Assembly (NCBI GenBank): GCA_044463125.1
Contig: JBIQMS010000023.1
Coordinates: 5,551-69,550 of the forward strand
Direction of reading: 5' to 3'
DNA: 64,000 nt
DNA from: CAYMZZ01 sp044463125
GTDB lineage: Bacteria > Bacteroidota > Bacteroidia > Chitinophagales > Chitinophagaceae
Under the pieces are notes generated by a model. The model was not told where the DNA came from and searched no databases. It saw only the letters and a list, made by a program, of their open reading frames with translations. This document shows positions 36,254-44,099 of this stretch, piece by piece. Made by a program: the position numbers and the translations under genes. The number at the start of each line of letters is the position of its first letter. Positions within the stretch are counted from its first letter, which is position 1.

Positions 36254-37135
36254 ATGGCAGGTCAGTTAAAAGAGGTTCGGAACCGCATCAAATCGGTACA
36301 GAGTACGCAACAGATTACCAAAGCCATGAAAATGGTGAGCGCGGCCAAATTGCGCCGTGCGCAGGATGCGATCGTGCAGATGCGCCCCTACGCCCGCAAA
36401 CTCCAGGAAATGCTGAGCAATATCGTCAGCAATACCGAAGGAGAAATGGGTATGAAACTGGCCGAGGAACGCCCGGTGGAAAAAGTATTGCTGATAGTGA
36501 TGACCAGCGACCGCGGACTGGCCGGCGCCTTCAACTCCAACCTGATCAAACTGGCCAAATCGACGATCGCCGAAAAATATTCCGCCCAGCACAAAAAGGG
36601 CAACGTGACCATCTGGAGCGTGGGTAAGAAGGGCTATGAGCATTTTGTAAAGAATGGCTATAAAGCGCAGGCCACGTATAAAGATATCTTCCTCGACCTC
36701 CGCTTCGAAAAAGTGCAGCAAATGGCCCTGGCCGCCATGCAGGGTTTTGAGCAGAAGGAATTTGATGTGGTGGAAATCATATACAGCCAGTTCCGCAACG
36801 CAGCCACCCAACGCTACGAACTGGAACGTTTTCTTCCTATCCCTAAAGTGGAGAAAAAAGAGGGTGACAAGAAAGCCGATTTTATTTTCGATCCCAATAA
36901 GGCCGAGCTCATCAGCGAGCTGATGCCCAAGATTCTGAATACCCAACTCTTCAAAGCTGCCCTCGATACGCATGCTTCCGAGCATGGCGCCCGCATGACC
37001 GCCATGGACAAGGCCAGCGAAAATGCCAATGAAATGTTGCGCAACCTGAAGATATCCTACAACCGCGCAAGGCAGGCAGCTATTACTACAGAGCTTACTG
37101 AGATTGTGAGTGGCGCAGCAGCGTTGAAAGGATAG
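36254..37135 (+). CDS. atpG: F1F0 ATP synthase, gamma subunit
   Basis: Central stalk subunit of ATP synthase, coupling proton flow through F0 to ATP formation in F1. The 293-residue protein has the conserved N-terminal coiled-coil helix (GQLKEVRNRIKSVQSTQQITKAMKMVSAAKLRRAQ, residues 3-37), the middle Rossmann-like domain (IVMTSDRGLAGAFN), and the C-terminal helix (NANEMLRNLKISYNRARQAAITTELTEIVSGAAAL). Notably no other atp gene is next to it: upstream is a lipoprotein and downstream a repeat and scpB. In many bacteria atpG follows atpA in the operon, so here it has been separated. A -7-like box 32 bp upstream suggests its own promoter. Confidence 0.97.
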   Translation: MAGQLKEVRNRIKSVQSTQQITKAMKMVSAAKLRRAQDAIVQMRPYARKLQEMLSNIVSNTEGEMGMKLAEERPVEKVLLIVMTSDRGLAGAFNSNLIKLAKSTIAEKYSAQHKKGNVTIWSVGKKGYEHFVKNGYKAQATYKDIFLDLRFEKVQQMALAAMQGFEQKEFDVVEIIYSQFRNAATQRYELERFLPIPKVEKKEGDKKADFIFDPNKAELISELMPKILNTQLFKAALDTHASEHGARMTAMDKASENANEMLRNLKISYNRARQAAITTELTEIVSGAAALKG

Positions 37136-37138
37136 TTT

Positions 37139-37290
37139 TACGTTATACGTAATACGTTTTACGTAGTACGTTTTTTGGGTTTAAAGTTTAGGGTTTAGAG
37201 TTTAAGGTTTATTGTTTTTGAGAAGCAATTAATATTTGTACCAAGTCCCACGCCCCTAAACTTTAAACTTCAAACTTTCAACTTTCAACT
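37139..37290. repeat. ACGTA tract with inverted TTTAAGG/CCTTAAA arrays
   Basis: Three bases after the atpG stop an ACGTA tract (37139-37171) is followed by a TTTAAAGTTTAGGGTTTAGA array (37178-37212), about 45 bp of unique DNA, and the inverted CCTAAACTTTAAACTTCAAAC array (37254-37290). The layout is the same as in 54478-54640. Confidence 0.75.
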
Positions 37291-37322
37291 CCGCAACGGG
37301 CAACAAAATGTGAATAACCTCA

Positions 37323-37353
37323 TTTGCCGCCTACTCCCTTATATGCTATTTTG
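37323..37353 (+). promoter_or_regulatory. Putative promoter of scpB
   Basis: TTTG at 37323-37326 and TATTTTG at 37347-37353 with a 20-bp spacer approximate the Bacteroidota -33/-7 promoter. The start codon of scpB is 50 bp further on. A similar GCTATTTTGCC box appears upstream of the CHU_C gene near 57284. Confidence 0.45.
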
Positions 37354-37403
37354 CCTATCCAAGACGAACGAAAAACACGCATTTACACTAACCGAATTTG
37401 GAG

Positions 37404-38216
37404 ATGGAAATCACTAATCTGATACCGCATATTGAAGCTTTGATATTTGCCAGCGACAAGCCCCTTACTTCGTTGGAAGTTACTGACTTGGTTAACAACG
37501 CTTTCGGTTTTATGGAGGATAAGATCAGCCTCGATCAGGTGGAAGCAGCCATGGAGGGGATACAGGAAAAATATGCTTCGGAATTTTATCCTTTTGAGCT
37601 CCGGCAGAGTGGCGGTGGCTGGCAATTCCTCACCAAGAAAGAATTTCACAAAACGATCGCCCAACTGAATGGGGATAAGTTTTTGAAGCGCCTTTCCGCT
37701 GCGGCGCTGGAAACCCTCGCGATCATCGCCTATAAGCAACCCGTTACCAAAGGAGAGATAGAAGCCATCCGTGGCGTAAGTTCCGACTATGCCGTACAGA
37801 AATTGCTGGAAAAAGAACTGATCGTGATCAGTGGCCGGAACGAAAAATTGCCAGGTCATCCTCTGGTTTATGCTACCAGCAAAAGCTTTATGGATTATTT
37901 CGGTATTAATTCAGCGGAAGATCTGCCTCGTATCAAGGAAGTGCTGGCGGAGCAATTGGTGGAGCCAACCGTTATTAAAGATGTGGTTCCGGAGGAAGAT
38001 GCATCTGAAACGGAAACAGGGGAGGCGGAGCCTACAGAGCCGGAACAACCCACTGATGAGCAGACAGAGGCATTGGCGGAAGATTCTGCTAGCGAAGAAT
38101 CGGCCGGAGATGCTGCTGACGACAACGGTCTGGAGAATGATACCGAATCGGAAGATATCGTGTTTTCCGTATCCGAATCAGGCGAGCTGGTAGAAAAGCC
38201 CGAGGATAAGGAATAA
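37404..38216 (+). CDS. scpB: Segregation and condensation protein B
   Basis: Regulatory kleisin-partner of the SMC-ScpAB condensin, needed for chromosome condensation and segregation. The start ATG at 37404 gives MEITNLIPHIEALIFASDKPL, the usual start of ScpB; a TTG two codons earlier extends the open frame. The first 190 residues hold the two winged-helix domains (LSAAALETLAIIAYKQPVTKGEIEAIRGV is the conserved second part). The last about 80 residues are an acidic low-complexity tail (Glu, Asp, Thr, Ser-rich), which is longer than in most ScpB proteins and is likely disordered. It is followed 61 bp later by lysA; scpA is not here. Confidence 0.93.
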   Translation: MEITNLIPHIEALIFASDKPLTSLEVTDLVNNAFGFMEDKISLDQVEAAMEGIQEKYASEFYPFELRQSGGGWQFLTKKEFHKTIAQLNGDKFLKRLSAAALETLAIIAYKQPVTKGEIEAIRGVSSDYAVQKLLEKELIVISGRNEKLPGHPLVYATSKSFMDYFGINSAEDLPRIKEVLAEQLVEPTVIKDVVPEEDASETETGEAEPTEPEQPTDEQTEALAEDSASEESAGDAADDNGLENDTESEDIVFSVSESGELVEKPEDKE

Positions 38217-38277
38217 GGGTTGAACCAGACTTTGATCCGCACCGATCTCTACAAACAAAAAAATTCTGTTACAATTC

Positions 38278-39474
38278 ATGCTTTCTCATGCCCAGCTAAT
38301 AGCTGCTGCCCGGCAGTATGGCACGCCCCTTTATGTGTACGATGCGGATAAGATTCGTGAACAGTATGCAAAACTTACCCATGCTTTCCGCGGCAGCAAT
38401 GTCCATTTCTACTACGCCTGCAAGGCCCTCACCAATATTCATGTCCTTCGATATATCATGGGCCTGGGGTCCAATGTGGATTGCAGTTCCATCAACGAAG
38501 TGAAGCTGGCCCTCCATGCGGGATTTCCTGCCGACCGGGTTCTTTATACCTCCAATGGCATCGCCTTTGAAGAGATTGCCGAAGCGGCTTCCCTGGGTGT
38601 AAGTATCAATATCGACAGCCTCTCGAACCTGGAAAAGTTTGGGAAGAACTACGGGCACGATTACCCGGTAGGCATCCGGCTTCGTCCGAATATCCTTGCG
38701 GGTGGCAACCTGAAGATTTCTACGGGTCACGACCGCAGTAAGTTTGGCATACCGGTGGAAGACCTGCCGCTTATCCTGGACCTTGTTGCGAAATACAACC
38801 TGCATATCAGCAATCTGCATATACATACCGGCAGCGAAATCAAGGATGCCGAAGTATTTGTGCGGGGGATAGAAGTATTGTTCGACCTGATTCCTCACTT
38901 TCCGGAGTTGAAATCGGTTGACCTGGGCGGCGGATTCAAAGTACCCTATAAGGAAGGCGATGATGAAACCGACATGGAAGAGCTGGGTAAAAAAGTGCAG
39001 GAAGCATTTGCGGCACACCCGCAGGCCCGCAACCTCGAGATATGGTTTGAGCCCGGAAAATTTATGGTCAGTGATTGTGGATACCTGGTTACCAAAGTGA
39101 ATGTGATGAAGGAAACGGCCTCCACGCATTTTGTGGGTGTAGATAGCGGATTCAATCACCTGATACGTCCGATGTTTTATGATGCCTATCATAAAATTGA
39201 AAATATCAGCAACCCCGAAGGCCGCGAGCATGTGTACGCGGTGGTGGGGAATATCTGCGAAACCGACACTTTCGCCTGGGATCGCAAGCTGCCCGAAGTA
39301 AGGGAAGGCGATCTACTAGTATTTTATAATGCCGGCGCGTATGGATTTGAAATGTCTTCGCGTTTCAATTCCCGCTTCCGTCCTGCCGAAGTTTTATTCG
39401 AAGCCGGCCAACATCGCCTCATACGCCGCCGCGACAATTTTGAGGATTTATTGCGGAACCAAATGGAAATATGA
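38278..39474 (+). CDS. lysA: Diaminopimelate decarboxylase
   Basis: Last step of lysine synthesis: PLP-dependent decarboxylation of meso-diaminopimelate to L-lysine. The 398-residue protein fits the family. The PLP lysine is in YYACKALTN (about residues 44-52), the glycine loop in VDLGGGFKVPY (about 220-230), EPGKFMV binds the phosphate, and ICETDTFAWDR (about 324-334) holds the cross-subunit cysteine. GIRLRPNILAGGN and HIHTGSEI are also conserved. The stop codon overlaps the start of a membrane-protein gene by four bases (ATGA), so that gene is translated together with lysA. Confidence 0.95.
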   Translation: MLSHAQLIAAARQYGTPLYVYDADKIREQYAKLTHAFRGSNVHFYYACKALTNIHVLRYIMGLGSNVDCSSINEVKLALHAGFPADRVLYTSNGIAFEEIAEAASLGVSINIDSLSNLEKFGKNYGHDYPVGIRLRPNILAGGNLKISTGHDRSKFGIPVEDLPLILDLVAKYNLHISNLHIHTGSEIKDAEVFVRGIEVLFDLIPHFPELKSVDLGGGFKVPYKEGDDETDMEELGKKVQEAFAAHPQARNLEIWFEPGKFMVSDCGYLVTKVNVMKETASTHFVGVDSGFNHLIRPMFYDAYHKIENISNPEGREHVYAVVGNICETDTFAWDRKLPEVREGDLLVFYNAGAYGFEMSSRFNSRFRPAEVLFEAGQHRLIRRRDNFEDLLRNQMEI

Positions 39475-40496
39475 GTGCTGCTCGAATTTATGAGGGAAAA
39501 ATGTTGTTGGCAAAAAGTAGGGTTAGCCGGGCCCTGCCATTGATTTTTTTGGCATTGCTGGCGGTTTCGGTAGCTGCTTTCTATTCATCGAAGCATAAGA
39601 AGGATAGCCGGGCGACTCCTCATCTGATTAATTCCACAGGAATTAGCGATACAAAATCTGTCAAAATAGATATCGACCCTGAGAGAATAAGGACTGCACC
39701 TGTTTCTAACAAAAATGAAAAGCTTCCTGTCCACAGCATCCTTTTCTTTGGGCTATCGGTTTTGTTAATTGTGCTATGGTTTATATTCTTACCAGTAGTC
39801 CGGGTTTATTCAAATGGAATTCAATTTTCTTATTGGTTTCGCCCAACCCATTTTATTCTTTACACGGATTTGGCAGAGGTGGATTTTTTCTATACAAATA
39901 GCTCTTCTGTTTATTATTCTGAATCCACACGATTTAAGTTAATGAATGGATCGAGTATGCGTTTCCTGATTCGCTATTATAGGAATTATGCGGAGTTAAG
40001 GTCGGTGATTTTTGAGCAGCTGCGATTACATTATCCTTCGGCATTAGTGAAGCCTGTGGATTTGGTGAAGAAAAAACAATTCATGCCCGTAGAGCCTGTT
40101 TCTATTCTGGGTAAACCGCTTCTTTCGTTTAGGGGAATTTTGGTATTGGGGGTTACTGTTGGTTTTGGTGGTCCTTACCTTGTGCAGGGTGAGCCTGTGG
40201 GTTTCCTGATATTCTTATTGTTTGGTTGGTTATTGATAGGGGCTTCTATGAATTCTTTTAGGGTGGTAGATGACATACTCGTTGTACGGAGTATAGGTTT
40301 TTTTTGGTACCGGAGAAGAATTCCTCTAAGTGAGATTGTTTGTTATGCAAGAGTCTATCCATCAAAAGCACCCGAGGCGGTGGAAATTTTCTGCAAAAAC
40401 TTTAGGCAATACCATTTTCCAGCCGGGAATTTTCATGACAAAGATTGGGAGAAGCTTGCGTCTGTATTTCGAGAAGCTGGTATAGATAGTCGGTAA
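39471..40496 (+). CDS. Membrane protein of unknown function
   Basis: A 341-residue membrane protein that I do not recognise. Hydrophobic segments lie at about 20-38, 87-113 and 224-261 (the last one long enough for two helices). The soluble stretches look like two small beta-rich units, VYSNGIQFSYWFRPTHFILYTDLAEVDFF and FRVVDDILVVRSIGFFWYRRRIPLSEIVCY, reminiscent of bacterial PH-like domains repeated after each membrane part. The start overlaps lysA by four bases; an internal ATG at 39501 (MLLAKSRVSRALP) is a possible alternative start. The DNA is a little more AT-rich than lysA, so it could be a later addition to the transcript. Confidence 0.65.
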   Translation: MSAARIYEGKMLLAKSRVSRALPLIFLALLAVSVAAFYSSKHKKDSRATPHLINSTGISDTKSVKIDIDPERIRTAPVSNKNEKLPVHSILFFGLSVLLIVLWFIFLPVVRVYSNGIQFSYWFRPTHFILYTDLAEVDFFYTNSSSVYYSESTRFKLMNGSSMRFLIRYYRNYAELRSVIFEQLRLHYPSALVKPVDLVKKKQFMPVEPVSILGKPLLSFRGILVLGVTVGFGGPYLVQGEPVGFLIFLLFGWLLIGASMNSFRVVDDILVVRSIGFFWYRRRIPLSEIVCYARVYPSKAPEAVEIFCKNFRQYHFPAGNFHDKDWEKLASVFREAGIDSR

Positions 40497-40583
40497 TGGT
40501 CAGGTAGTCTCAATACGGATACCATGCGCTCTTCAGCGGGAAAACTAGCTAAATCTGCAAGGACGTGAGTGCTGCGGAATTTT

Positions 40584-40744
40584 TACCGCAACGGGCGCAA
40601 AGAATTCGCAAAGATCGCGACGAACTGTTCAGAGCATATAGCGGATTCTTTTGTGCAGGTATCGAATGTTAGGTAATTCCGGAGATAGCCTTACTTTCAT
40701 CCTTTCGTTGCGCTCTTTGCGAATTCTTTGCGCTCGTTGCGGTA
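40584..40744. repeat. 41-bp inverted repeat with 79-bp loop
   Basis: Bases 40584-40624 and 40704-40744 are reverse complements with three mismatches out of 41 (core CGCAAAGAATTCGCAAAG and CTTTGCGAATTCTTTGCG). It could fold into a hairpin of over 40 bp. A short relative with CGCAACGAACGCAACGAATTC occurs near 10862-10882. No coding frame fits; the sequence from 40497 to 40583 holds nothing recognisable. Confidence 0.85.
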
Positions 40745-40836
40745 AAGCCTCCTGCGCTTTCAGCCATCTCGTAAACTTTGTAGCAGTTTAAAGTGCTGAA
40801 GTATTTCCCGCAGATTTTCGCAGATGCAATTACTTA

Positions 40837-40928
40837 ACGCCTCACGTCTCACGCCTCACGCCTCACGCCTCACGCCTCGCGTCTCACGCCTCACGTCTCA
40901 CGCCTCACGTCTCACGCCTCACGCCTCA
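40837..40928. repeat. 7-bp tandem repeat TCACGYC, about 13 units
   Basis: About 13 units of a heptamer TCACGCC or TCACGTC fill 40837-40928, with a single CTCGCG variant. It follows a CTGCG-type repeat half (TTTCCCGCAGATTTTCGCAG, 40804-40824). The stop codon TGA of the minus-strand gene (40926-40928) lies inside the array. Confidence 0.9.
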
Positions 40929-41810
40929 CAACTTCCTCACCTTCACATGCATGGTCGTTTTCCCCGTTACTGGTGTGCTGCTGCCCATCAGCTCGCTGCT
41001 GCCTGTTGATTCAATGGTAGAGGTTTTTTCGCGGATTATTCCAGTGTCACGATCCACAATCATTTCTCCCTGTGTAACGGTCTTCAGGTTGATCACGAAA
41101 GAAGTACCTCTCATTTCATTCTCCACCCGGCGGGTGCCGGTGCCGGAAAACTCAACCCGATAAATGCTATCATTAATTTCGCGTAAAATGTACACCGTAC
41201 TATACTTGTCGTTGGCGGCATTGCTGCTGATAGTCCAGCTTTCACCTACGGCCATTTCACCACCCGGCCAGGCCATAAACACCGTGGGTTCCCCTTTCTT
41301 TGGGGGAGTCGCCATAGCACCCAATTCGCCCATCATACTGCTGATCAGTCGGTATTGATCATCTCCCTGAGAAGGCGCGGCCGAGGGGGATAAAACCAAC
41401 AGGGTTTTACCCAGGCTGTCCACGATCATGTCGTACGACTTCGCCAGCATATCCCGCAGGGGCCGGGCAAATTCCCGCTCCAGGTCCTTAGGCTTGTCGG
41501 AATCGAATGACTGCTTGCTGCCCATGCCATCAAACAAAAAATGAATCCGCTGCAGGCTGTGACGCAGCGAAATATTCTCATCTGTGGTATTGGTGACCGC
41601 ATACTGGGATACGGAGGAGCCGTCGAGATTAAAGTCGAACGACATGCCATTCACCTGCTGTGCCAGCAGATTCGTCACTTCCGTTTGCACTTCATATACT
41701 GCGCCTTGTTCCATACGGATGCGGCTATTGATTTTTTGTGCATTCAATAAGTTGGCACAAACAAGTGCAATCAGTACGGACAAAAATTTTGCGGATTGTA
41801 TCGGCTTCAT
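40926..41810 (-). CDS. Secreted DUF6263-like protein
   Basis: A 294-residue protein with a signal peptide (MKPIQSAKFLSVLIALVCANLLNAQ). The start at 41810 is chosen for the signal; 31 codons upstream in frame are not convincing. It starts with a region about an inducible-looking beta structure (YEVQTEVTNLLAQQVNGMSFDF), a central EREFARPLRDMLAKSYDMIVDSLGKTLLV part, an AWPGGEMAVGESWTISS segment (about 180-197), and a final beta-rich part (TGTRRVENEMRGTSFVINLKTVTQGEMIVDRDTGII). The pattern fits the Bacteroidota family DUF6263, whose role is unknown. The stop codon is within a 7-bp tandem repeat. Confidence 0.7.
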   Translation of the reverse strand: MKPIQSAKFLSVLIALVCANLLNAQKINSRIRMEQGAVYEVQTEVTNLLAQQVNGMSFDFNLDGSSVSQYAVTNTTDENISLRHSLQRIHFLFDGMGSKQSFDSDKPKDLEREFARPLRDMLAKSYDMIVDSLGKTLLVLSPSAAPSQGDDQYRLISSMMGELGAMATPPKKGEPTVFMAWPGGEMAVGESWTISSNAANDKYSTVYILREINDSIYRVEFSGTGTRRVENEMRGTSFVINLKTVTQGEMIVDRDTGIIREKTSTIESTGSSELMGSSTPVTGKTTMHVKVRKL

Positions 41811-41999
41811 GGCGGTTTCCCCGTTTCTTATTTTACTAATTTTTAATATTGCCTGTTTTATGCATCCACCATACGGCATCAAACAATAACAGGACGCAGG
41901 CACTGCAAAATTGGTGGCCTGTGCCGCCCCGGGATTTGGAAATTTAGGGACAGTATTTCACAAACTAAGCCTAAATTTAAGAAACTAAAATCTTCTGCT

Positions 42000-43571
42000 A
42001 TGCCCATTCGCATGACCGATGATCCACGCGATCCCAATCAAAGAGATTATAATGATGACCAGGGAGGTGGTGGCCGCCGCCCCGGCGGCATGCCCGGGGG
42101 CGGACTGGGTGCATTATTGCCATTATTGATGGGTTTGTTTAAGGGCAAGGGCATCATTTTTCTACTGGTATTGGTGGTAGGTGGTTATTTCTTACTGGGT
42201 AGGGGAGAAGGGGGCTGCAATATTGCCCAGGTGGCACAATCCCTGTTTTCGCAAAGCGGCTATAATTTCAATCCGGAAGAGTTCAACAAAGCTTCGGTGT
42301 ACGAGAGCCTGGATCCGGATGATAATAAGAATCCATTGCCGGAAGCAGTATCCTTGCTGCGTTATGCCCCTCAGCGCAGCGACCAGGGCCAGCAGGGAAG
42401 CTGTGTGGCCTGGAGCTGTGCCTATGCGGCGCAAACCATTCTCACGGCGGCCGCAACTGGCGACAATCCCAACCAGATTGTGTTCAGCCCTTCGTATTTG
42501 TACAACCAGATCCGCCTCGAAGGTTGCCAGGGCTCCTATTTACAAAGGGCCATGGAGGCCATGCGTGCTAATGGTGGTGTGCCCCTTCGCGAATACCCTT
42601 ACGATGAATCTAATTGCGAACGAATGCCCAATTCCACCGATCTCAGCAAGGGCCGGCAGAATACCATTCACGGGTTCAGCCGCCTCACTGCCGGCGATAA
42701 TATCAATCGGATCAGCATACGTGCCATCAAAGAACACCTGGCCAAAGACGCACCGGTGGCCATTGGCATGATGGTAGGCCAGAGTTTTATGCAGGATATG
42801 ATGGGCAAGGAATTATGGCAACCCGCGGGTATGGACGCCGCCCAGGTAGGGATGGGTGGTCATGCCATGTGCGTGATTGGCTACGACGACCGTAAGTTTG
42901 GTGGCGCCTTTCAAATAATGAATAGCTGGGGCCCACAATGGGGTAAGGATGGAGTGGCCTGGGTGCGCTATGGCGATTTCCAGCAATACGTCCGCGAAGC
43001 GTACGGGATTGATCCCCTTCCCAAATCCTCGGAAGTGGCCGAACAATTGCTGTCGGCATCCGTAGGGCTTGTTCGTAACGACAACAAGCAATATATTCAG
43101 CTTCGATCCGCCGCTGGTAATGAATTTGAGACCGTGCAGCCCATCACAGCCGGTACTCGTTTCAAAGTGGAGATTCGCAACGAAACACCTTGTTATATCT
43201 ATATTTTCGGACAGGAAGTGGATGGCAACAGCTTTGTACTCTTTCCCTATACCCCCAAGCATTATCCCTATTGCGGCATCACCGGCTATCGCCTGTTTCC
43301 GAAAGATCAGAGCCTGGAGGCCGACAGCATCGGTAACCGCGACTATATCGCCGTAGTGCTGAGCCGTGAGGAATTGAATTATGACGAAGTCAACAACGCC
43401 ATCAGCCGGGCACCAGGCGGCAGTTATGCGCAGAAGGTGAATAATGCACTCGGCGCTATCAGCATCCGTAGCGCGCGGTACAATGCCGATATGGACGGAA
43501 AGATGAATTTCCGTGTTGCCGATAACGACAATAAGGCTGTAGTGGCGATTGTGGGATTTGATAAGCGCTAA
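42000..43571 (+). CDS. Membrane-anchored papain-like (C1A) cysteine peptidase
   Basis: A 523-residue protein with a short Gly/Pro/Arg-rich N-terminus and one membrane helix (about residues 50-67, GIIFLLVLVVGGYFLLG). The peptidase domain (about 110-340) holds the papain triad: Gln131/Gln132 oxyanion side and Cys135 in QQGSCVAWS, His289 in MGGHAMCVIGYDD, Asn309 in IMNSWGPQWG. The C-terminal part (about 355-523) begins VGLVRNDNKQYIQLRS and has VEIRNETPCYIYIFGQEVDG, resembling a DUF4384 domain. It probably acts in the periplasm. The ATG at 42012 (MTDDPRDPNQ) is an alternative start. Twelve bases separate its stop from the DUF4442 gene, so the three genes to 45503 may be one operon. Confidence 0.8.
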   Translation: MPIRMTDDPRDPNQRDYNDDQGGGGRRPGGMPGGGLGALLPLLMGLFKGKGIIFLLVLVVGGYFLLGRGEGGCNIAQVAQSLFSQSGYNFNPEEFNKASVYESLDPDDNKNPLPEAVSLLRYAPQRSDQGQQGSCVAWSCAYAAQTILTAAATGDNPNQIVFSPSYLYNQIRLEGCQGSYLQRAMEAMRANGGVPLREYPYDESNCERMPNSTDLSKGRQNTIHGFSRLTAGDNINRISIRAIKEHLAKDAPVAIGMMVGQSFMQDMMGKELWQPAGMDAAQVGMGGHAMCVIGYDDRKFGGAFQIMNSWGPQWGKDGVAWVRYGDFQQYVREAYGIDPLPKSSEVAEQLLSASVGLVRNDNKQYIQLRSAAGNEFETVQPITAGTRFKVEIRNETPCYIYIFGQEVDGNSFVLFPYTPKHYPYCGITGYRLFPKDQSLEADSIGNRDYIAVVLSREELNYDEVNNAISRAPGGSYAQKVNNALGAISIRSARYNADMDGKMNFRVADNDNKAVVAIVGFDKR

Positions 43572-43582
43572 ATCAGGATGGT

Positions 43583-44062
43583 ATGAGTGTTTCGAGTTTT
43601 ATCGGCCTGGTCAGGCATCCTTTGAAGTTTCGCCTTTTTCTGTTATCACAACTTCCCAGTGCCTATTTTTCGGGCGTAAGGGTCCGGGAAATGGATGCGG
43701 ACCATTGTGTGGTATCGGTACCTTACAAATGGTTTACGCGCAATCCTTTTCGGTCCACCTATTTTGCCTGTTTGGCTATGGCGGCCGAGATGAGTACCGG
43801 TGCCCTGGCCATGGCGCATCTGTATAAGCTCAGTCCGGCCGTTTCCATGCTGGTCACTAAAATTGAAGGAGAGTATTTTCAAAAAGCGAAGGCACGAACT
43901 TATTTTGCCTGTGAAGCGGGTAAGGATTTTGCCCAAGCAATAGAAGAAGCCGTTAGCACCGGTGAAGCCCGCGAGATGCAGGCACGCAGCACAGGCCGCG
44001 ATGGGAACGGGAATATAATTGCTATCTTTACGATTACCTGGTCGTTCAAGAAGAAAAGTTGA
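43583..44062 (+). CDS. DUF4442 hotdog-fold protein
   Basis: A 159-residue protein resembling DUF4442 (hotdog thioesterase-like, about 150 residues). Typical text is VREMDADHCVVSVPYKWFTRNPFRSTYFACLAMAAEMSTG, with the Asn/Pro and Ala/Glu residues expected around the active cleft of hotdog enzymes. It has no signal peptide, so it is probably cytoplasmic. It may hydrolyse acyl-CoA or a similar thioester, but this is only by analogy. It lies 11 bp after the peptidase gene and 37 bp before the beta-CASP nuclease gene, all in one direction. Confidence 0.78.
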   Translation: MSVSSFIGLVRHPLKFRLFLLSQLPSAYFSGVRVREMDADHCVVSVPYKWFTRNPFRSTYFACLAMAAEMSTGALAMAHLYKLSPAVSMLVTKIEGEYFQKAKARTYFACEAGKDFAQAIEEAVSTGEAREMQARSTGRDGNGNIIAIFTITWSFKKKS

Positions 44063-44099
44063 TGCTGCAGGCGATATTATCTGTACGAAACCAACAAAC

